This document shows positions 1 through 8,275 of a stretch of 44,162 bases of DNA, one piece after another. Source of the DNA: Hyphomonadaceae bacterium. GTDB taxonomy: Bacteria; Pseudomonadota; Alphaproteobacteria; Caulobacterales; Aquidulcibacteraceae. Where the stretch lies: positions 1 through 44,162 of the forward strand of contig JACMMP010000207.1 in assembly GCA_014378995.1 (NCBI GenBank), written 5' to 3'. A model generated the notes under the pieces. That model had not been told where the DNA came from. It saw only the letters and a program-made list of their open reading frames with translations, and made no database searches. Position 1 is the stretch's first letter. Each line of letters opens with the position of its first letter. Position numbers and translations under genes: made by a program.

Positions 1-898
1 CAACGGTCCATGCCGCGCGAATTTCCGCCGGCGTCTCAAAAGCCGCTGCGCGCCAACCGAGCGCCGCCCGCGCAGCCGCCACCTCCGCCGGTCCCAGCGG
101 CGCGCCGTGAACAGCGGCGCTGCCCTGTTTGGAGGGCGCGCCATAGCCGATGATCGTGCGGCAAGCCACGAAAGACGGACGCGGATCCAGTCGCGCGGCA
201 GCGAGCGCCATTGCGATTGCCGCTGTGTCGTGGCCGTCGACGGAGACCGTGTGCCAGCCAGCCGCCGCAAAACGATCTAGCTGCGCCGTTGAGGTCGACA
301 GGCTGGTCGGGCCGTCGATCGAGATTTCGTTGTCGTCCCAAAGCACGATCAGACGCGCAAGTTGCAAATGCCCGGCGAGATCGAGCGCCTCTTGGCTCAG
401 CCCCTCCATCAAGCACCCATCGCCCGCGATAACGTAAGTGAAGTGATCGACGAGGCTATCGCCGAAGCGCGCGTTCAACATGCGCTCCGCCAGCGCCATG
501 CCGACCGCGGCGCCAAGCCCCTGTCCCAGCGGACCAGTGGTAGTCTCGACACCGAGTGTGTGCCCGTACTCCGGATGTCCGGCGGTGCGGCTGCCGAGTT
601 GGCGAAAGCTTTCCAGTTCTTCGCGCGGCATATCGGCGTAGCCGATCAGATGATGCAGCGCGTATTGCAGCATCGAACCGTGCCCAGCCGACAGAATGAA
701 ACGATCGCGATCGGGCCAATCGGGTTGCTGGGGGTCAATCGTCAGAAATTGCGTAAACAGCACCGTGGCCACGTCCGCCATGCCCATCGGCATGCCTGGG
801 TGACCGCTCTTGGCGTGCTCCACCGCATCCATCGCCAAAGCGCGGATTGCGTTCGCCATGTCTCGCATCGTGACATCGGGCGTGAGCTGATCAGGCAT
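1..898 (-). CDS. tkt: Transketolase, N-terminal part (cut by window edge)
   Basis: Thiamine-diphosphate enzyme moving two-carbon units in the regenerative phase of the Calvin cycle and the pentose phosphate pathway; cytosolic. Reading back from the ATG at 898 the frame stays open to the window edge, about 299 residues. It shows the transketolase N-terminal signatures: [12 protein letters not shown] near residues 31-42, SAGHGSML with the active-site His near 73, GPLGQG, and the ThDP/metal motif GDGCLMEG followed by NEISIDG. The PP domain is visible; the Pyr and C-terminal domains lie outside. Its ATG overlaps the end of prk by 8 bases, so it is translated in a row with prk and fbp, which argues for a CBB-dedicated copy (cbbT). 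Whether another tkt exists in the genome cannot be seen. Confidence 0.95.
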   Translation of the reverse strand, partial: MPDQLTPDVTMRDMANAIRALAMDAVEHAKSGHPGMPMGMADVATVLFTQFLTIDPQQPDWPDRDRFILSAGHGSMLQYALHHLIGYADMPREELESFRQLGSRTAGHPEYGHTLGVETTTGPLGQGLGAAVGMALAERMLNARFGDSLVDHFTYVIAGDGCLMEGLSQEALDLAGHLQLARLIVLWDDNEISIDGPTSLSTSTAQLDRFAAAGWHTVSVDGHDTAAIAMALAAARLDPRPSFVACRTIIGYGAPSKQGSAAVHGAPLGPAEVAAARAALGWRAAAFETPAEIRAAWTV

Positions 899-1778
899 GG
901 CGCTCACCGCTGCGGCGGCTGCGGTCGATCAGACGAATGATCATGGGCGTGAGGACAAGCTGCATCGCCAGGTCGAGCTTATCGCCGGGAATGACGATGG
1001 AATTGGCCCGGCTCATCCAGCTGCCGGCGATCATCGAGACCAGGTAGGGAAAATCAATGCCGCGCGGATCGCGGAAGCGGATCACCACGAGGCTCTCGCC
1101 CACAGTCGGTATCCAGCGCGCAATGAACGGGTTGGATGTATCGACGACGGGAACGCGCTGGAAATTGATGTCCGTGTGACTGAACTGCGGACAGATCACG
1201 TGCACATAAGCGTGCATGCGGCGCAGGATCGTATCGGTCACCGCTTCGGTGCTGTAGCCGCGCGAAGCGCGGTCCCGGTGCATCTTCTGGATCCACTCCA
1301 AATTGATGACCGGCACCACGCCGAACTTGAGATCTGCAATTTCGGCGATGTTGATGTCGTCGGTCTTCAGCGCGCCATGCAGCCCTTCATAGAACAGGAC
1401 GTCCGTACCCTCGCCGCACTCCCTCCAAGCGGTGAATTCTCCTTGGGGGACGCCGTGGAGTTTTGCTTCGGCTTCATCGTGCACGTACTGCCGGGTCTGC
1501 GCGCGGCCAGTTTCGCCATAACTTTTAAACTGGCGCTCGAGCTCTTTCAGATCATTGGCCTCAAGCGAAAAGTGGCTGAAGGTCATGTCGCCTTCGCTCG
1601 TGCGCTTCACGAGTTCGGCCTTCATGTCTGCCCGGTTGTAGCGATGAAACGCATCACCCTCGATCGACGCGGCGGTGATCTTCTCGCGCCTGAATATCTG
1701 ATCGAACGTATGCTTCACGGTGCTCGTGCCCGCGCCCGAAGAGCCGACGACGGCAATGATGGGATGAGCCACCGACAT
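891..1778 (-). CDS. prk: Phosphoribulokinase
   Basis: ATP-dependent phosphorylation of ribulose 5-phosphate to ribulose 1,5-bisphosphate, the CO2 acceptor for RuBisCO and one of the two reactions unique to the CBB cycle. The 295-residue product has the usual length of the proteobacterial (class I) enzyme. It begins with a Walker A loop GSSGAGTST (residues about 12-20), followed by the family stretches [24 protein letters not shown] and [11 protein letters not shown]. It lies 8 bases downstream of fbp and overlaps tkt. Also known as cbbP. Presence of this gene is the strongest evidence in the window for autotrophic capacity; the RuBisCO genes themselves are not in view. Confidence 0.96.
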   Translation of the reverse strand: MSVAHPIIAVVGSSGAGTSTVKHTFDQIFRREKITAASIEGDAFHRYNRADMKAELVKRTSEGDMTFSHFSLEANDLKELERQFKSYGETGRAQTRQYVHDEAEAKLHGVPQGEFTAWRECGEGTDVLFYEGLHGALKTDDINIAEIADLKFGVVPVINLEWIQKMHRDRASRGYSTEAVTDTILRRMHAYVHVICPQFSHTDINFQRVPVVDTSNPFIARWIPTVGESLVVIRFRDPRGIDFPYLVSMIAGSWMSRANSIVIPGDKLDLAMQLVLTPMIIRLIDRSRRSGERHA

Positions 1779-1786
1779 CGCTTCGC

Positions 1787-2848
1787 CTAAGAGCTAAACA
1801 AGCCGCGCTGCTGGAACAGCGGCGCGACTTCGCGAGCAAAAGAGGGATCGAGGTGATGCTGGCGCACGAGTTCAACCAGCGGCGGCGAGCCGAACACCAA
1901 AGGCGTGCGCTGATGCAGCTCCGCCGGAATCTTGTCGAGAATGCGCTCGATGCCGTCGGTGGCTGCGCCGCCCGCTTGCTCCACCAACATGGCCAGCGGC
2001 GCCGCTTCGTAGAGCAGCCTTAGCCTCCCGTTCTCGTAGCCCGCGCGGCGATCAGCAGGATAAAGATAGATGCCGCCGCGGGTGAGGATGCGATGCGCCT
2101 CGCCGATGACGCATGCGACCCAGCGCATGTTGAAGTTTTTCACGCGCGGCCCGTCGTCGCCCGCAACGCAATCCTCGATGAAGCTTCGGATCTGCGCTGA
2201 CCAATGGCGATTATTGGAAGCGTTGATCGCATACTCGCGAATAGCCGCATCAATACGAACGCCGCGCTTTGAGAGCCGGAAGGTTTCGGTGTCGGGATCA
2301 AGCACGTAGAGATCGACGCCCTCGCCGAGCGTGAGCATCAGCGCCGTGTGCGCCCCGTAGATAAAGTAGCCGGCCGCGAGTTGTTCGGATGAAGGCCGAA
2401 GAAACGACGCCGTCGCGCCAGCCGCGGAAACCGGCAGGATCGAAAAAATCGTGCCGATCGCGGCGTTGATGTCGATGTTCGAAGAACCGTCCAGCGGATC
2501 GACCGCGATAGCTAAATTTCCACCCGCGTTTAGCGTGAGAATCGCGTCTTCTTCTTCCGATGCGTAATAGGCAACGGCCGTATTCTTTAGCGCATCGAGC
2601 ACAATTGTATTTGCGGCGACATCCAATGCCTTTTGCGAGTCGCCATCGGCATTCCTTGCGCCGGTGTCTGCGCCGAGTTCGCCGGCCAGGGGCCCGCGCG
2701 CGGCAAGCCTCGATACCGTCGTGCCGGCGTGTGCAAGGGCTAGAACCGCGCCAACAATTACGGAGCGCGAGCTATCCGAGGCGGCCCAGGCCCTAAGCGT
2801 CTCCTCGAGCGTAGCGCCCACCGGGAACAGTTGGCTTGCCGGGGCCAT
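1787..2848 (-). CDS. fbp: Fructose-1,6-bisphosphatase, class 1
   Basis: Hydrolyses fructose 1,6-bisphosphate (in CBB versions often also sedoheptulose 1,7-bisphosphate) in the regenerative phase of the cycle. About 353 residues. The metal/substrate motif AVDPLDGSSNIDINAAIGT is clear in the middle, preceded by ASEEEDAIL, and GGIYLYPADRR lies in the C-terminal half. I chose the ATG at 2848, which has GGAG at good spacing (GGAGAACGCCC before ATG); an in-frame start at 2890 would add 14 residues without a visible ribosome site. First gene of the minus-strand CBB run fbp-prk-tkt and divergent from cbbR, as in classic cbb operons (cbbF). Confidence 0.94.
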   Translation of the reverse strand: MAPASQLFPVGATLEETLRAWAASDSSRSVIVGAVLALAHAGTTVSRLAARGPLAGELGADTGARNADGDSQKALDVAANTIVLDALKNTAVAYYASEEEDAILTLNAGGNLAIAVDPLDGSSNIDINAAIGTIFSILPVSAAGATASFLRPSSEQLAAGYFIYGAHTALMLTLGEGVDLYVLDPDTETFRLSKRGVRIDAAIREYAINASNNRHWSAQIRSFIEDCVAGDDGPRVKNFNMRWVACVIGEAHRILTRGGIYLYPADRRAGYENGRLRLLYEAAPLAMLVEQAGGAATDGIERILDKIPAELHQRTPLVFGSPPLVELVRQHHLDPSFAREVAPLFQQRGLFSS

Positions 2849-2950
2849 GGGCGTTCTCCAGCCGGACCGACGCCCCGCGTGCGAAAACACTTGCCTTGCG
2901 GTTGGGAAAAGAAAATTTTAAAAGAAATACGCCTTGCAAAGAAAAACTAA
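2849..2950. promoter_or_regulatory. Divergent fbp/cbbR control region
   Basis: The 102 bases between the two divergent genes include an A-rich stretch (about 2908-2950) that stands out from the GC-rich surroundings. LysR-type CbbR proteins bind T-N11-A boxes in exactly such cbbR/cbb intergenic regions and activate the cbb operon while repressing themselves. Short T-N11-A matches are present but too frequent in this A-rich tract to pick one with confidence. Confidence 0.5.
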
Positions 2951-3865
2951 ATGTCAGATCTCCGCGGGCTTTCCTTGCGCCAACTCCGCGCGCTGGCGGC
3001 GACGGTGGAGCTGGGCTCCGTGTCGGCGGCGGCGCGGCAGCTTTATGTGACTCCGCCGGCGATCTCGATTCAGTTGAAGTTATTGGCTAAAATTGCCGGC
3101 GCCGAGATTGTCCAAAGGACGCCCACCGGATTTGAACCCACCGATGTCGGCCGCGAACTCCTCACTGCTGCGAACGAAATCGACCGTTTGCTCGGGCGCT
3201 TTCAGGATCGGATTGCGGCTTTGAAGGCGGGCGCCACGGGGTTGGTGAGTCTGGGGGTGGTGAGCACTGGAAAGTACTTCGCGCCGGCGATCGTCGCCGC
3301 CTTCCAGCGCGCGGAGCCGGGCATCGTCGTCAAACTGTCTATCGGAAACCGGAGCGAGATCATCAAAGGCCTCGAACAGCACGAGTTCGACCTACTGATC
3401 ATGGGGCGTCCGCCCGAACACGTGGAGGTCATGCGCGAGATTCTCGGCGATCACCCGCATATCTTGATTGCACCACCCGATCATCCGCTCGCCAACCAGC
3501 CCGGCCTCGGGCCGGAAGATCTCGCGCAACAGACCTTTCTTGCTCGCGAGGAAGGGTCCGGCACTCGCATGTTGATGGCGCGCTTCATCGACCGGATGGG
3601 GGGGCGATCCTATAAAGTGGTCGAAATGGGCACCAACGAAACGATCAAACAAGCCGTCATGGCAGGCTTGGGAATTGCGATCATTTCGGCCCATACGTGC
3701 GCGTCGGAACTTGCTCAGGGCAAGCTGATCGCGCTCCAGGTCGGCGGCCTCCCCATCGTTCGCCAATGGTATTTGATTCACCGCATTGATCGCGAACTCA
3801 GCCACGCCGCCCGACGTTTCCAGAGCTTCGTGGCAAACAACAAGCCCGCTCTTTTGCCGCGCTAA
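2951..3865 (+). CDS. cbbR: LysR-family regulator CbbR
   Basis: 304-residue LysR-type transcriptional regulator. The N-terminal winged helix-turn-helix (residues about 5-65) has the family pattern LSLRQLRAL, GSVSAAARQLYVTPPAISIQLK. The remainder is a periplasmic-binding-protein-like co-inducer domain with GLVSLGVVSTGKYFAPAIV and IGNRSEIIKGL, typical of CbbR rather than other LysR proteins. It is divergent from fbp-prk-tkt, the standard position of cbbR. Expected role: activation of the CBB genes in response to metabolites such as RuBP or NADPH (family knowledge). Start: ATG at 2951 shortly after an A-rich leader; no strong Shine-Dalgarno is seen. Confidence 0.93.
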   Translation: MSDLRGLSLRQLRALAATVELGSVSAAARQLYVTPPAISIQLKLLAKIAGAEIVQRTPTGFEPTDVGRELLTAANEIDRLLGRFQDRIAALKAGATGLVSLGVVSTGKYFAPAIVAAFQRAEPGIVVKLSIGNRSEIIKGLEQHEFDLLIMGRPPEHVEVMREILGDHPHILIAPPDHPLANQPGLGPEDLAQQTFLAREEGSGTRMLMARFIDRMGGRSYKVVEMGTNETIKQAVMAGLGIAIISAHTCASELAQGKLIALQVGGLPIVRQWYLIHRIDRELSHAARRFQSFVANNKPALLPR

Positions 3866-3966
3866 ATGTGCGAGCTGACTGGACAGGGCGGAATGTCGAA
3901 ATAACTTGACAGCTCCGGCGGCTAGGCCTTCCGGTAGATAGATAAAATTCAGGGAGGCAGCTTTCT

Positions 3967-4476
3967 ATGGTGCGTTCAATTCTTGGCGCTGTTGCGCTCG
4001 CCGCGCTCGTGTCGATGGCGGCATGCTCACCGCCAGCGGAAAAAGCGTCTCCGCCACCGACAACGACGGCTGAAACTCCGGCGCCTACGCCGCCACCCGC
4101 CGCGCCCGTGGGCGAAGTGATGCAGCTTGCGATTACCGATGCGAGCGGCGCGCAATTGTCTGGCGATACTGAGCGTGGGCGGCGCATCTTCGCGCAGTGC
4201 GCCACGTGCCATTCCCCGGATCAGGGCGTGAACCGTGTCGGCCCGTCACTGCATGCAATCGTGGGCCGTCGCGCTGGCTCTATTCCGGGCTTCCGCTACT
4301 CGGACGCCAACCGCAATTCCGGCATCACCTGGACCGAGCAGGAAATGTTCACGTACCTCGAAAACCCCCGCGCCCGCATACCCGGCACGATCATGGCTTT
4401 CGTCGGGCTGCGTAATCCTCAGCAACGCGCTGACGTCATCGCGTATCTGAAGCACAACGCAGCGACCAATCCGTAA
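3967..4476 (+). CDS. Lipoprotein-type class I cytochrome c (c2-like)
   Basis: 169 residues. A signal sequence (residues 1-19, MVRSILGAVALAALVSMAAC) ends in a lipobox-like MAAC with Cys20, so the protein is probably lipid-anchored. A Pro/Ala/Thr-rich linker (about 21-50) leads to a single class I cytochrome domain with haem motif CATCH at 78-82 and likely axial Met143 in GTIMAFVGL; the C-terminal helix contains ADVIAYLKHN. A strong ribosome site AGGGAGG sits at 3951-3957. Such anchored c2 proteins (compare cytochrome cy) carry electrons from the bc1 complex to the reaction centre or to oxidases. It lies between CBB and PGC genes and, with no pufC in the puf operon, is a good candidate for the reaction-centre donor (inference). 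Confidence 0.85.
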   Translation: MVRSILGAVALAALVSMAACSPPAEKASPPPTTTAETPAPTPPPAAPVGEVMQLAITDASGAQLSGDTERGRRIFAQCATCHSPDQGVNRVGPSLHAIVGRRAGSIPGFRYSDANRNSGITWTEQEMFTYLENPRARIPGTIMAFVGLRNPQQRADVIAYLKHNAATNP

Positions 4477-4494
4477 TCTTCGCAGAGCGCGAGC

Positions 4495-4526
4495 GGGCCG
4501 CCGGAAAACACCGGCGGCCCGTTTTT
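4495..4526 (+). terminator. Rho-independent terminator after cytochrome c gene
   Basis: Ten-base GC arms (GGGCCGCCGG and CCGGCGGCCC) around the loop AAAACA, followed by GTTTTT. It lies between the convergent cytochrome gene and the DUF3833 gene. The T run favours termination of the plus-strand transcript. Confidence 0.9.
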
Positions 4527-4534
4527 GCTGGCGC

Positions 4535-4984
4535 TTAGTTGCGCCGCTTGAAAACAAGTGTGGTCTGGCCCACCCGAATGCCAAACTTGCTGATGCGCGC
4601 TTCGTTGACGAGCAGATCCTGCCCGACCTGAACGAACCGCTCGTCAAAGCGCACCCGAAAGCGCCTTGAGCCCACCTTCAACGAAAACAGATACGACCAG
4701 CGCAGTTCGCCGCCGCGAACGCGCCCCTTTGCGGCGCCGATAATGTCATCGGCACGCGCCTCGTAGCCGTGTTCGCCAACGCACGAGATGCGCCAGACCC
4801 GGCGCTCTCTTTCGCCATCGTCGAAGGTGAAGTCTTCGGTCAGCACGAGCACGCCGTCATCGATCAAACCGTCGAGCTCAACGGAGAACCGGCGCCGGAC
4901 CGCGCCCGAGCGATCCTGAAAGACGCCAAAGCCCTGGGTGCGGCCAAGCAAGAACTGCTCCAGCCGCGGACCCTCTGCTGACAA
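4535..4984 (-). CDS. DUF3833 family protein
   Basis: About 149 residues, resembling the DUF3833 family: LEQFLLGRTQGFGVFQDR at the N-terminus, then RRRFSVELDG, LTEDFTFDDGERERRVW, and a C-terminal SKFGIRVGQTTLVF. It is read in a frame different from the upstream membrane protein. The likely start is TTG at 4984, placed after GGAGG (inside the preceding gene's last codons) with about 10 bases spacing; the frame has no ATG near there. The family is of unknown function; some proteins carry a lipoprotein signal, but none is visible here, so a cytoplasmic or membrane-peripheral location is possible. Last gene of the bchG-bchP-tspO run, suggesting a membrane- or pigment-related role (inference). Confidence 0.72.
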   Translation of the reverse strand: MSAEGPRLEQFLLGRTQGFGVFQDRSGAVRRRFSVELDGLIDDGVLVLTEDFTFDDGERERRVWRISCVGEHGYEARADDIIGAAKGRVRGGELRWSYLFSLKVGSRRFRVRFDERFVQVGQDLLVNEARISKFGIRVGQTTLVFKRRN

Positions 4985-4989
4985 TGCGT

Positions 4990-5253
4990 TTACATCCTCC
5001 GCCGCACCAAGTCGGCCAGGTGAAACGGGAATGACGCGGCGATCAGCGCTACTACCCATATCAAGTCCGCTCCCGTCAACGCCGCACGCAGCGCCAACAA
5101 CAGAAAAACGCCCGGCGCAAAAGCGAACATCAAGTCGACCGCCCTGCGCACTCTGGAATTGCGCCCGCTTCGAATAAGCAAAACGGCGATCTCCAGCGCC
5201 ATCACCAACAGAACAACATCGACGATGCGGCCGCTGGTGATGAAATCCTGCAT
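4990..5253 (-). CDS. Small membrane protein, unknown function
   Basis: 87 residues with hydrophobic segments at about 10-27 (VVLLVMALEIAVLLI), 39-57 (LMFAFAPGVFLLLALRAA) and 62-78 (LIWVVALIAASFPFHLADL), so probably three membrane spans with an Arg-rich C-terminus (VRRRM). ATG at 5253 has GGAG seven bases upstream and follows tspO by 15 bases. I do not recognise a characterised family. Its position between tspO and the DUF3833 gene suggests these two small genes form a pair. Confidence 0.72.
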   Translation of the reverse strand: MQDFITSGRIVDVVLLVMALEIAVLLIRSGRNSRVRRAVDLMFAFAPGVFLLLALRAALTGADLIWVVALIAASFPFHLADLVRRRM

Positions 5254-5268
5254 CGGCGCGCTCCAAGG

Positions 5269-5760
5269 TTAGCCGAAGGGAGCGTTTAGACGCACGACAT
5301 CAAAGTTGAGTACGGACGCCAACGAGACCCAGATCAAGTACGGCGTCAGCAAAACGCTTGCGAGCCGCGCATGACGCGCGCTGAAGATCATAAGCGCAAC
5401 AATCGAAAGCCAGAGCGCCCCGACTTCGAGCAGCGCCCAATCCGGCCGGTGCAACCGGAAGAACAGCAAGCTCCACAGCAAATTGAGGAAACCGTTGAGC
5501 GCACAGAGGCCTATCAGCCATTCGCGCTCGGCGCCCTTGGGCGCGTTGCGCCAGGTTATGGCCGCCGACACCGCCGTCAACGCAAAAATTGTCGTCCAAG
5601 CGATGCCAAACACGGGGTCTGGAGGCTGCCAATCAGGCTTGCGCAGACTTTGATACCACGGCCCGAGGTCGGTGATCGTCGCGCCCATAACAGCAACGAA
5701 AAGCGCCGCGCCGCCCGCCACCCAAATCGCACGCAAGCGCGGCGCGCGCGCGCTGGTCAC
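5269..5760 (-). CDS. tspO: Tryptophan-rich sensory protein TspO/MBR
   Basis: 163 residues, five predicted membrane helices, Trp-rich: GPWYQSLRKPDWQPPDPVFGIAW, NLLWSLLFF and YLIWVSLASVLN are TspO hallmarks. In Rhodobacter, outer-membrane TspO (old name CrtK) affects tetrapyrrole traffic and tunes photosynthesis gene expression to oxygen (established for that genus). The start is GTG at 5760, which shares GTGA with the bchP stop; an upstream in-frame extension would lie wholly inside bchP and lacks TspO similarity. Its place directly after bchP is common in purple bacterial clusters. Confidence 0.93.
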   Translation of the reverse strand: MTSARAPRLRAIWVAGGAALFVAVMGATITDLGPWYQSLRKPDWQPPDPVFGIAWTTIFALTAVSAAITWRNAPKGAEREWLIGLCALNGFLNLLWSLLFFRLHRPDWALLEVGALWLSIVALMIFSARHARLASVLLTPYLIWVSLASVLNFDVVRLNAPFG

Positions 5761-6959
5761 GACGGCGACAGGCCGAGCAAATGTCCCATGTCCTTCATGA
5801 AAATGCGCACGTGTGCGCCTGGCTTTGCACGCACCAATTCCTTGTTCATGTAAGCTTGCCAAGTGAGGTGTTGAACATCGGGATCGGCACACATGGTGAC
5901 GAAGCGCTCGCGCCGCTTGTCGCTGCGGTACCAAAAATGCTGCATGATGCCGAGTATCCAAAACACCTTGCCGTGCTCGCGCATGAATGTTTTGCGCGCG
6001 CTGGCCAGTTCTCGCGCATCGCCTGTTTGCACAAAGGCGCCCGCGGCGTCTGCCGCAAGCCGGCCGCCGACCATGGCGTAGTAGATACCCTCGCCGGATG
6101 CTGGCGCTACGACGCCTGCCGCATCGCCCGCAAGTAGCACGTCACGCCCATTGTCCCAGCGGCCGAGCGGCTTTAGCGGAATAGGCGCGCCCTCGGTGCG
6201 CAGTGTTTCGCATGCCGCGAGCCCGGATGATTGCCGCAACTTGCTGACCGCCCCGCGCAGCGAGAAGCCCTTGTTCGCCGAACCGACGCCCACGCTCGCC
6301 GTTTCTCCGTGTGGAAACACCCAAGCGTAAAAATCTGGCGACAGCTCGCCTTGGTAATACACGTCGCAGCGCCGGCCGTCGAAACCGCCTTCGCCCTGCG
6401 CCGGCGTGCGGATGATTTCGTGATAGGCGAACACGCACGGCATGCGCTCAGCGCCCTTGATGTTTTGTTTAGCAACCTGCGAGCGCGCGCCGTCGGCGCC
6501 AATGACGACACGGCCGCGCACGCGTTCAATGCGCTCCTTCTCAGCGCCACTTGGTTGGTAGCAGACGACGGGCACACCATCCGAATCGTGATCAACGGAC
6601 TTAAAGGCGCCGTCGATACGATCGGCGCCGGCGTTCACGGCTCGCTCGCGGAGCCATTCGTCAAAGTGCTCGCGGTCGACCATGCCAACGAAACCGCCTT
6701 CGATCGGCATGTCCACTTCGCGGTCGGACGGTGCGATCATGCGGGCTGCGTTGGCGCGCGCCACGAGCAGATGGTCGGGGATATCGAAATCGCGGATCAA
6801 ACGCGGTGGAATGGCGCCGCCGCAGGGCTTGATGCGGCCGGCGCGGTCAAGCAACAGCACGTGAAGACCGGAATTGGCGAGGTCTGTCGCGGCCGTGGCC
6901 CCGGCTGGACCGCCGCCGACAACAATCGCGTCGTAGGTAAGAGTTCGCACTGTGCTCAT
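5757..6959 (-). CDS. bchP: Geranylgeranyl reductase BchP
   Basis: 400-residue FAD/NADPH oxidoreductase that reduces the geranylgeranyl tail of bacteriochlorophyll to phytyl in three steps, or geranylgeranyl diphosphate before attachment. Visible: the dinucleotide fold YDAIVVGGGPAGATAATDLA (residues about 9-28), KPCGGAIPPRLI, VVIGADGARSQVAK, YYQGELSPDFYAWVFPHG, and the second FAD contact VLLAGDAAGVVAPASGEGIYYAM. Length is normal for the family. The ATG shares ATGA with the stop of the upstream transporter gene, so the genes bchG-transporter-bchP-tspO are translationally coupled. Confidence 0.96.
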   Translation of the reverse strand: MSTVRTLTYDAIVVGGGPAGATAATDLANSGLHVLLLDRAGRIKPCGGAIPPRLIRDFDIPDHLLVARANAARMIAPSDREVDMPIEGGFVGMVDREHFDEWLRERAVNAGADRIDGAFKSVDHDSDGVPVVCYQPSGAEKERIERVRGRVVIGADGARSQVAKQNIKGAERMPCVFAYHEIIRTPAQGEGGFDGRRCDVYYQGELSPDFYAWVFPHGETASVGVGSANKGFSLRGAVSKLRQSSGLAACETLRTEGAPIPLKPLGRWDNGRDVLLAGDAAGVVAPASGEGIYYAMVGGRLAADAAGAFVQTGDARELASARKTFMREHGKVFWILGIMQHFWYRSDKRRERFVTMCADPDVQHLTWQAYMNKELVRAKPGAHVRIFMKDMGHLLGLSPS

Positions 6960-8275
6960 GAGCGCACTCCTTCGTATGCAACTGGCGTTCCTAGATTAGG
7001 CGATGTCGGCGCAGCGGCGAGACCCAAGCGGGCGGCCAGCATCGCCGCGAACCCGAAGAGCGCCGCCTCAAGCGCAAACACGATGAGAAAGGCGTTCTCG
7101 TCGGGCAAGAACGCGCGCAGTGCGTCGACGCCTGCGGCGCCTGTGAACCCGCCAAGGCCAAACGCCATGGCTTGCGCGGCGCCCCAGACGCCCATGCGCA
7201 CGCCTTCGCGCTGCCCGCGCCCGGCGCCAGCAAGCCCCATCATCGAGCCGATCGCGGATACGGCGAACACGCCGTTGCCAAAGCCGAGCGCGAACACCGT
7301 TGGCGCAAGCGGCCAACTCGGCCCCACGGCGCTTGCACACGCGAGCGCCAGCAATGCAGCCGCGGACCCGATGCAGCCAGCAATGGTCCAACGCTGCATC
7401 CAAACGCGCTTGCCGTCACCCACGCGCGCGCCCAACGCGCCAACAAGGATCATGCCGAGAAGCACGCCGCCGTGCTGAATGCCGGCAAGCTGCGTGGACT
7501 GGCCCGGCGTCATGCCGAAACGCAGCCCGGCGAACGGCTCAAGAATGAGGTCCTGCGCGCTGTAAGCGAGCATCGACACGAACACGAATATTGTGAAGCG
7601 GCGCGCCAGCGGTTCGGCCCAAATCTCCGCCAGCACTTGCCTGAACGGCGGCTTGACTACCTCATCTTCCGGCGCGCGCGCTATTTCGCGCTCGACGCCC
7701 CACACCGCTAGCAGCGTCACCAAGAACGCGATGCCGGCGACGCCGGTCGCGACGAAGGCGAGGCGCTGCGGCGAGAAGGGATCGAGCAGCCCGCCCGCCA
7801 CGCCAGCGGTGACGACGATACCGACGATCATCATGATCCAGGTGGTCGCGGCGGCGGCTGGCCGGCGCTGCGGCGCAGTGTGGGTGGCCAGCAGAGCCAG
7901 CAGTGAGGTGCCGGCCGCACCGACGCCGGCGCCGATCATCGAGAACGCCAAAACGCCAAGCAAAACGCCCAAAAGCGGCGACGAACCCATAAGCAACGTC
8001 GCATCAGTGGCGAGGACGCCGCCGAGAGCGAGAACAGCCATGCCGCCAATGATCCAAGGCGTTCGCTTGGCGCCCATGTCGGAGCCGTAACCCCAGCGCG
8101 GGCGCGAAATCTGAATTGCGTAGTGCCACGCCACCAACGCCGCGGGCAGCATCGCCGGGAGCGCGAACTCAACGACCATGACCCGGTTGAGCGTCGATGT
8201 CGTCAGCACCACGATCGATCCGAGCGCGCTTTGCACCAGACCAAGACGAATAATCGTGAGCCAGCTGAGCGTCAT
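6956..8275 (-). CDS. PucC/LhaA-family MFS protein (bchG-bchP linked)
   Basis: 439-residue, roughly 12-span major facilitator protein of the BCH1/PucC family. Family features: LVQSALGSIVVLTTSTLNRVMVVE in the first helix region, YAIQISRPRWGYGSDMGAKRTPWIIGG, and LILEPFAGLRFGMTPGQSTQLAGIQHGG. Members help assemble or deliver pigments to light-harvesting complexes; in many clusters one copy sits between bchG and bchP (orf428/bch2 type), separate from lhaA, and a second copy is indeed found here at 20709. The start at 8275 shares ATGA with the bchG stop; longer in-frame reading would lie within bchG. The exact substrate is not known. Confidence 0.92.
   Translation of the reverse strand: MTLSWLTIIRLGLVQSALGSIVVLTTSTLNRVMVVEFALPAMLPAALVAWHYAIQISRPRWGYGSDMGAKRTPWIIGGMAVLALGGVLATDATLLMGSSPLLGVLLGVLAFSMIGAGVGAAGTSLLALLATHTAPQRRPAAAATTWIMMIVGIVVTAGVAGGLLDPFSPQRLAFVATGVAGIAFLVTLLAVWGVEREIARAPEDEVVKPPFRQVLAEIWAEPLARRFTIFVFVSMLAYSAQDLILEPFAGLRFGMTPGQSTQLAGIQHGGVLLGMILVGALGARVGDGKRVWMQRWTIAGCIGSAAALLALACASAVGPSWPLAPTVFALGFGNGVFAVSAIGSMMGLAGAGRGQREGVRMGVWGAAQAMAFGLGGFTGAAGVDALRAFLPDENAFLIVFALEAALFGFAAMLAARLGLAAAPTSPNLGTPVAYEGVRS

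Noticed and set aside
897-1790. 297-residue plus-strand frame opposite prk
   Set aside because: It mirrors prk, which has clear catalytic motifs; the opposite frame is rich in His/Arg/Ala and matches no family, typical of antisense shadow in GC-rich DNA.
5761-5961. Extended N-terminus of TspO
   Set aside because: It would be read out of frame over the end of bchP; GTG 5760 gives a standard-length TspO.
6231-7478. 415-residue plus-strand frame
   Set aside because: It runs across the boundary between bchP and the PucC-like gene on the opposite strand; low-complexity and without any domain.
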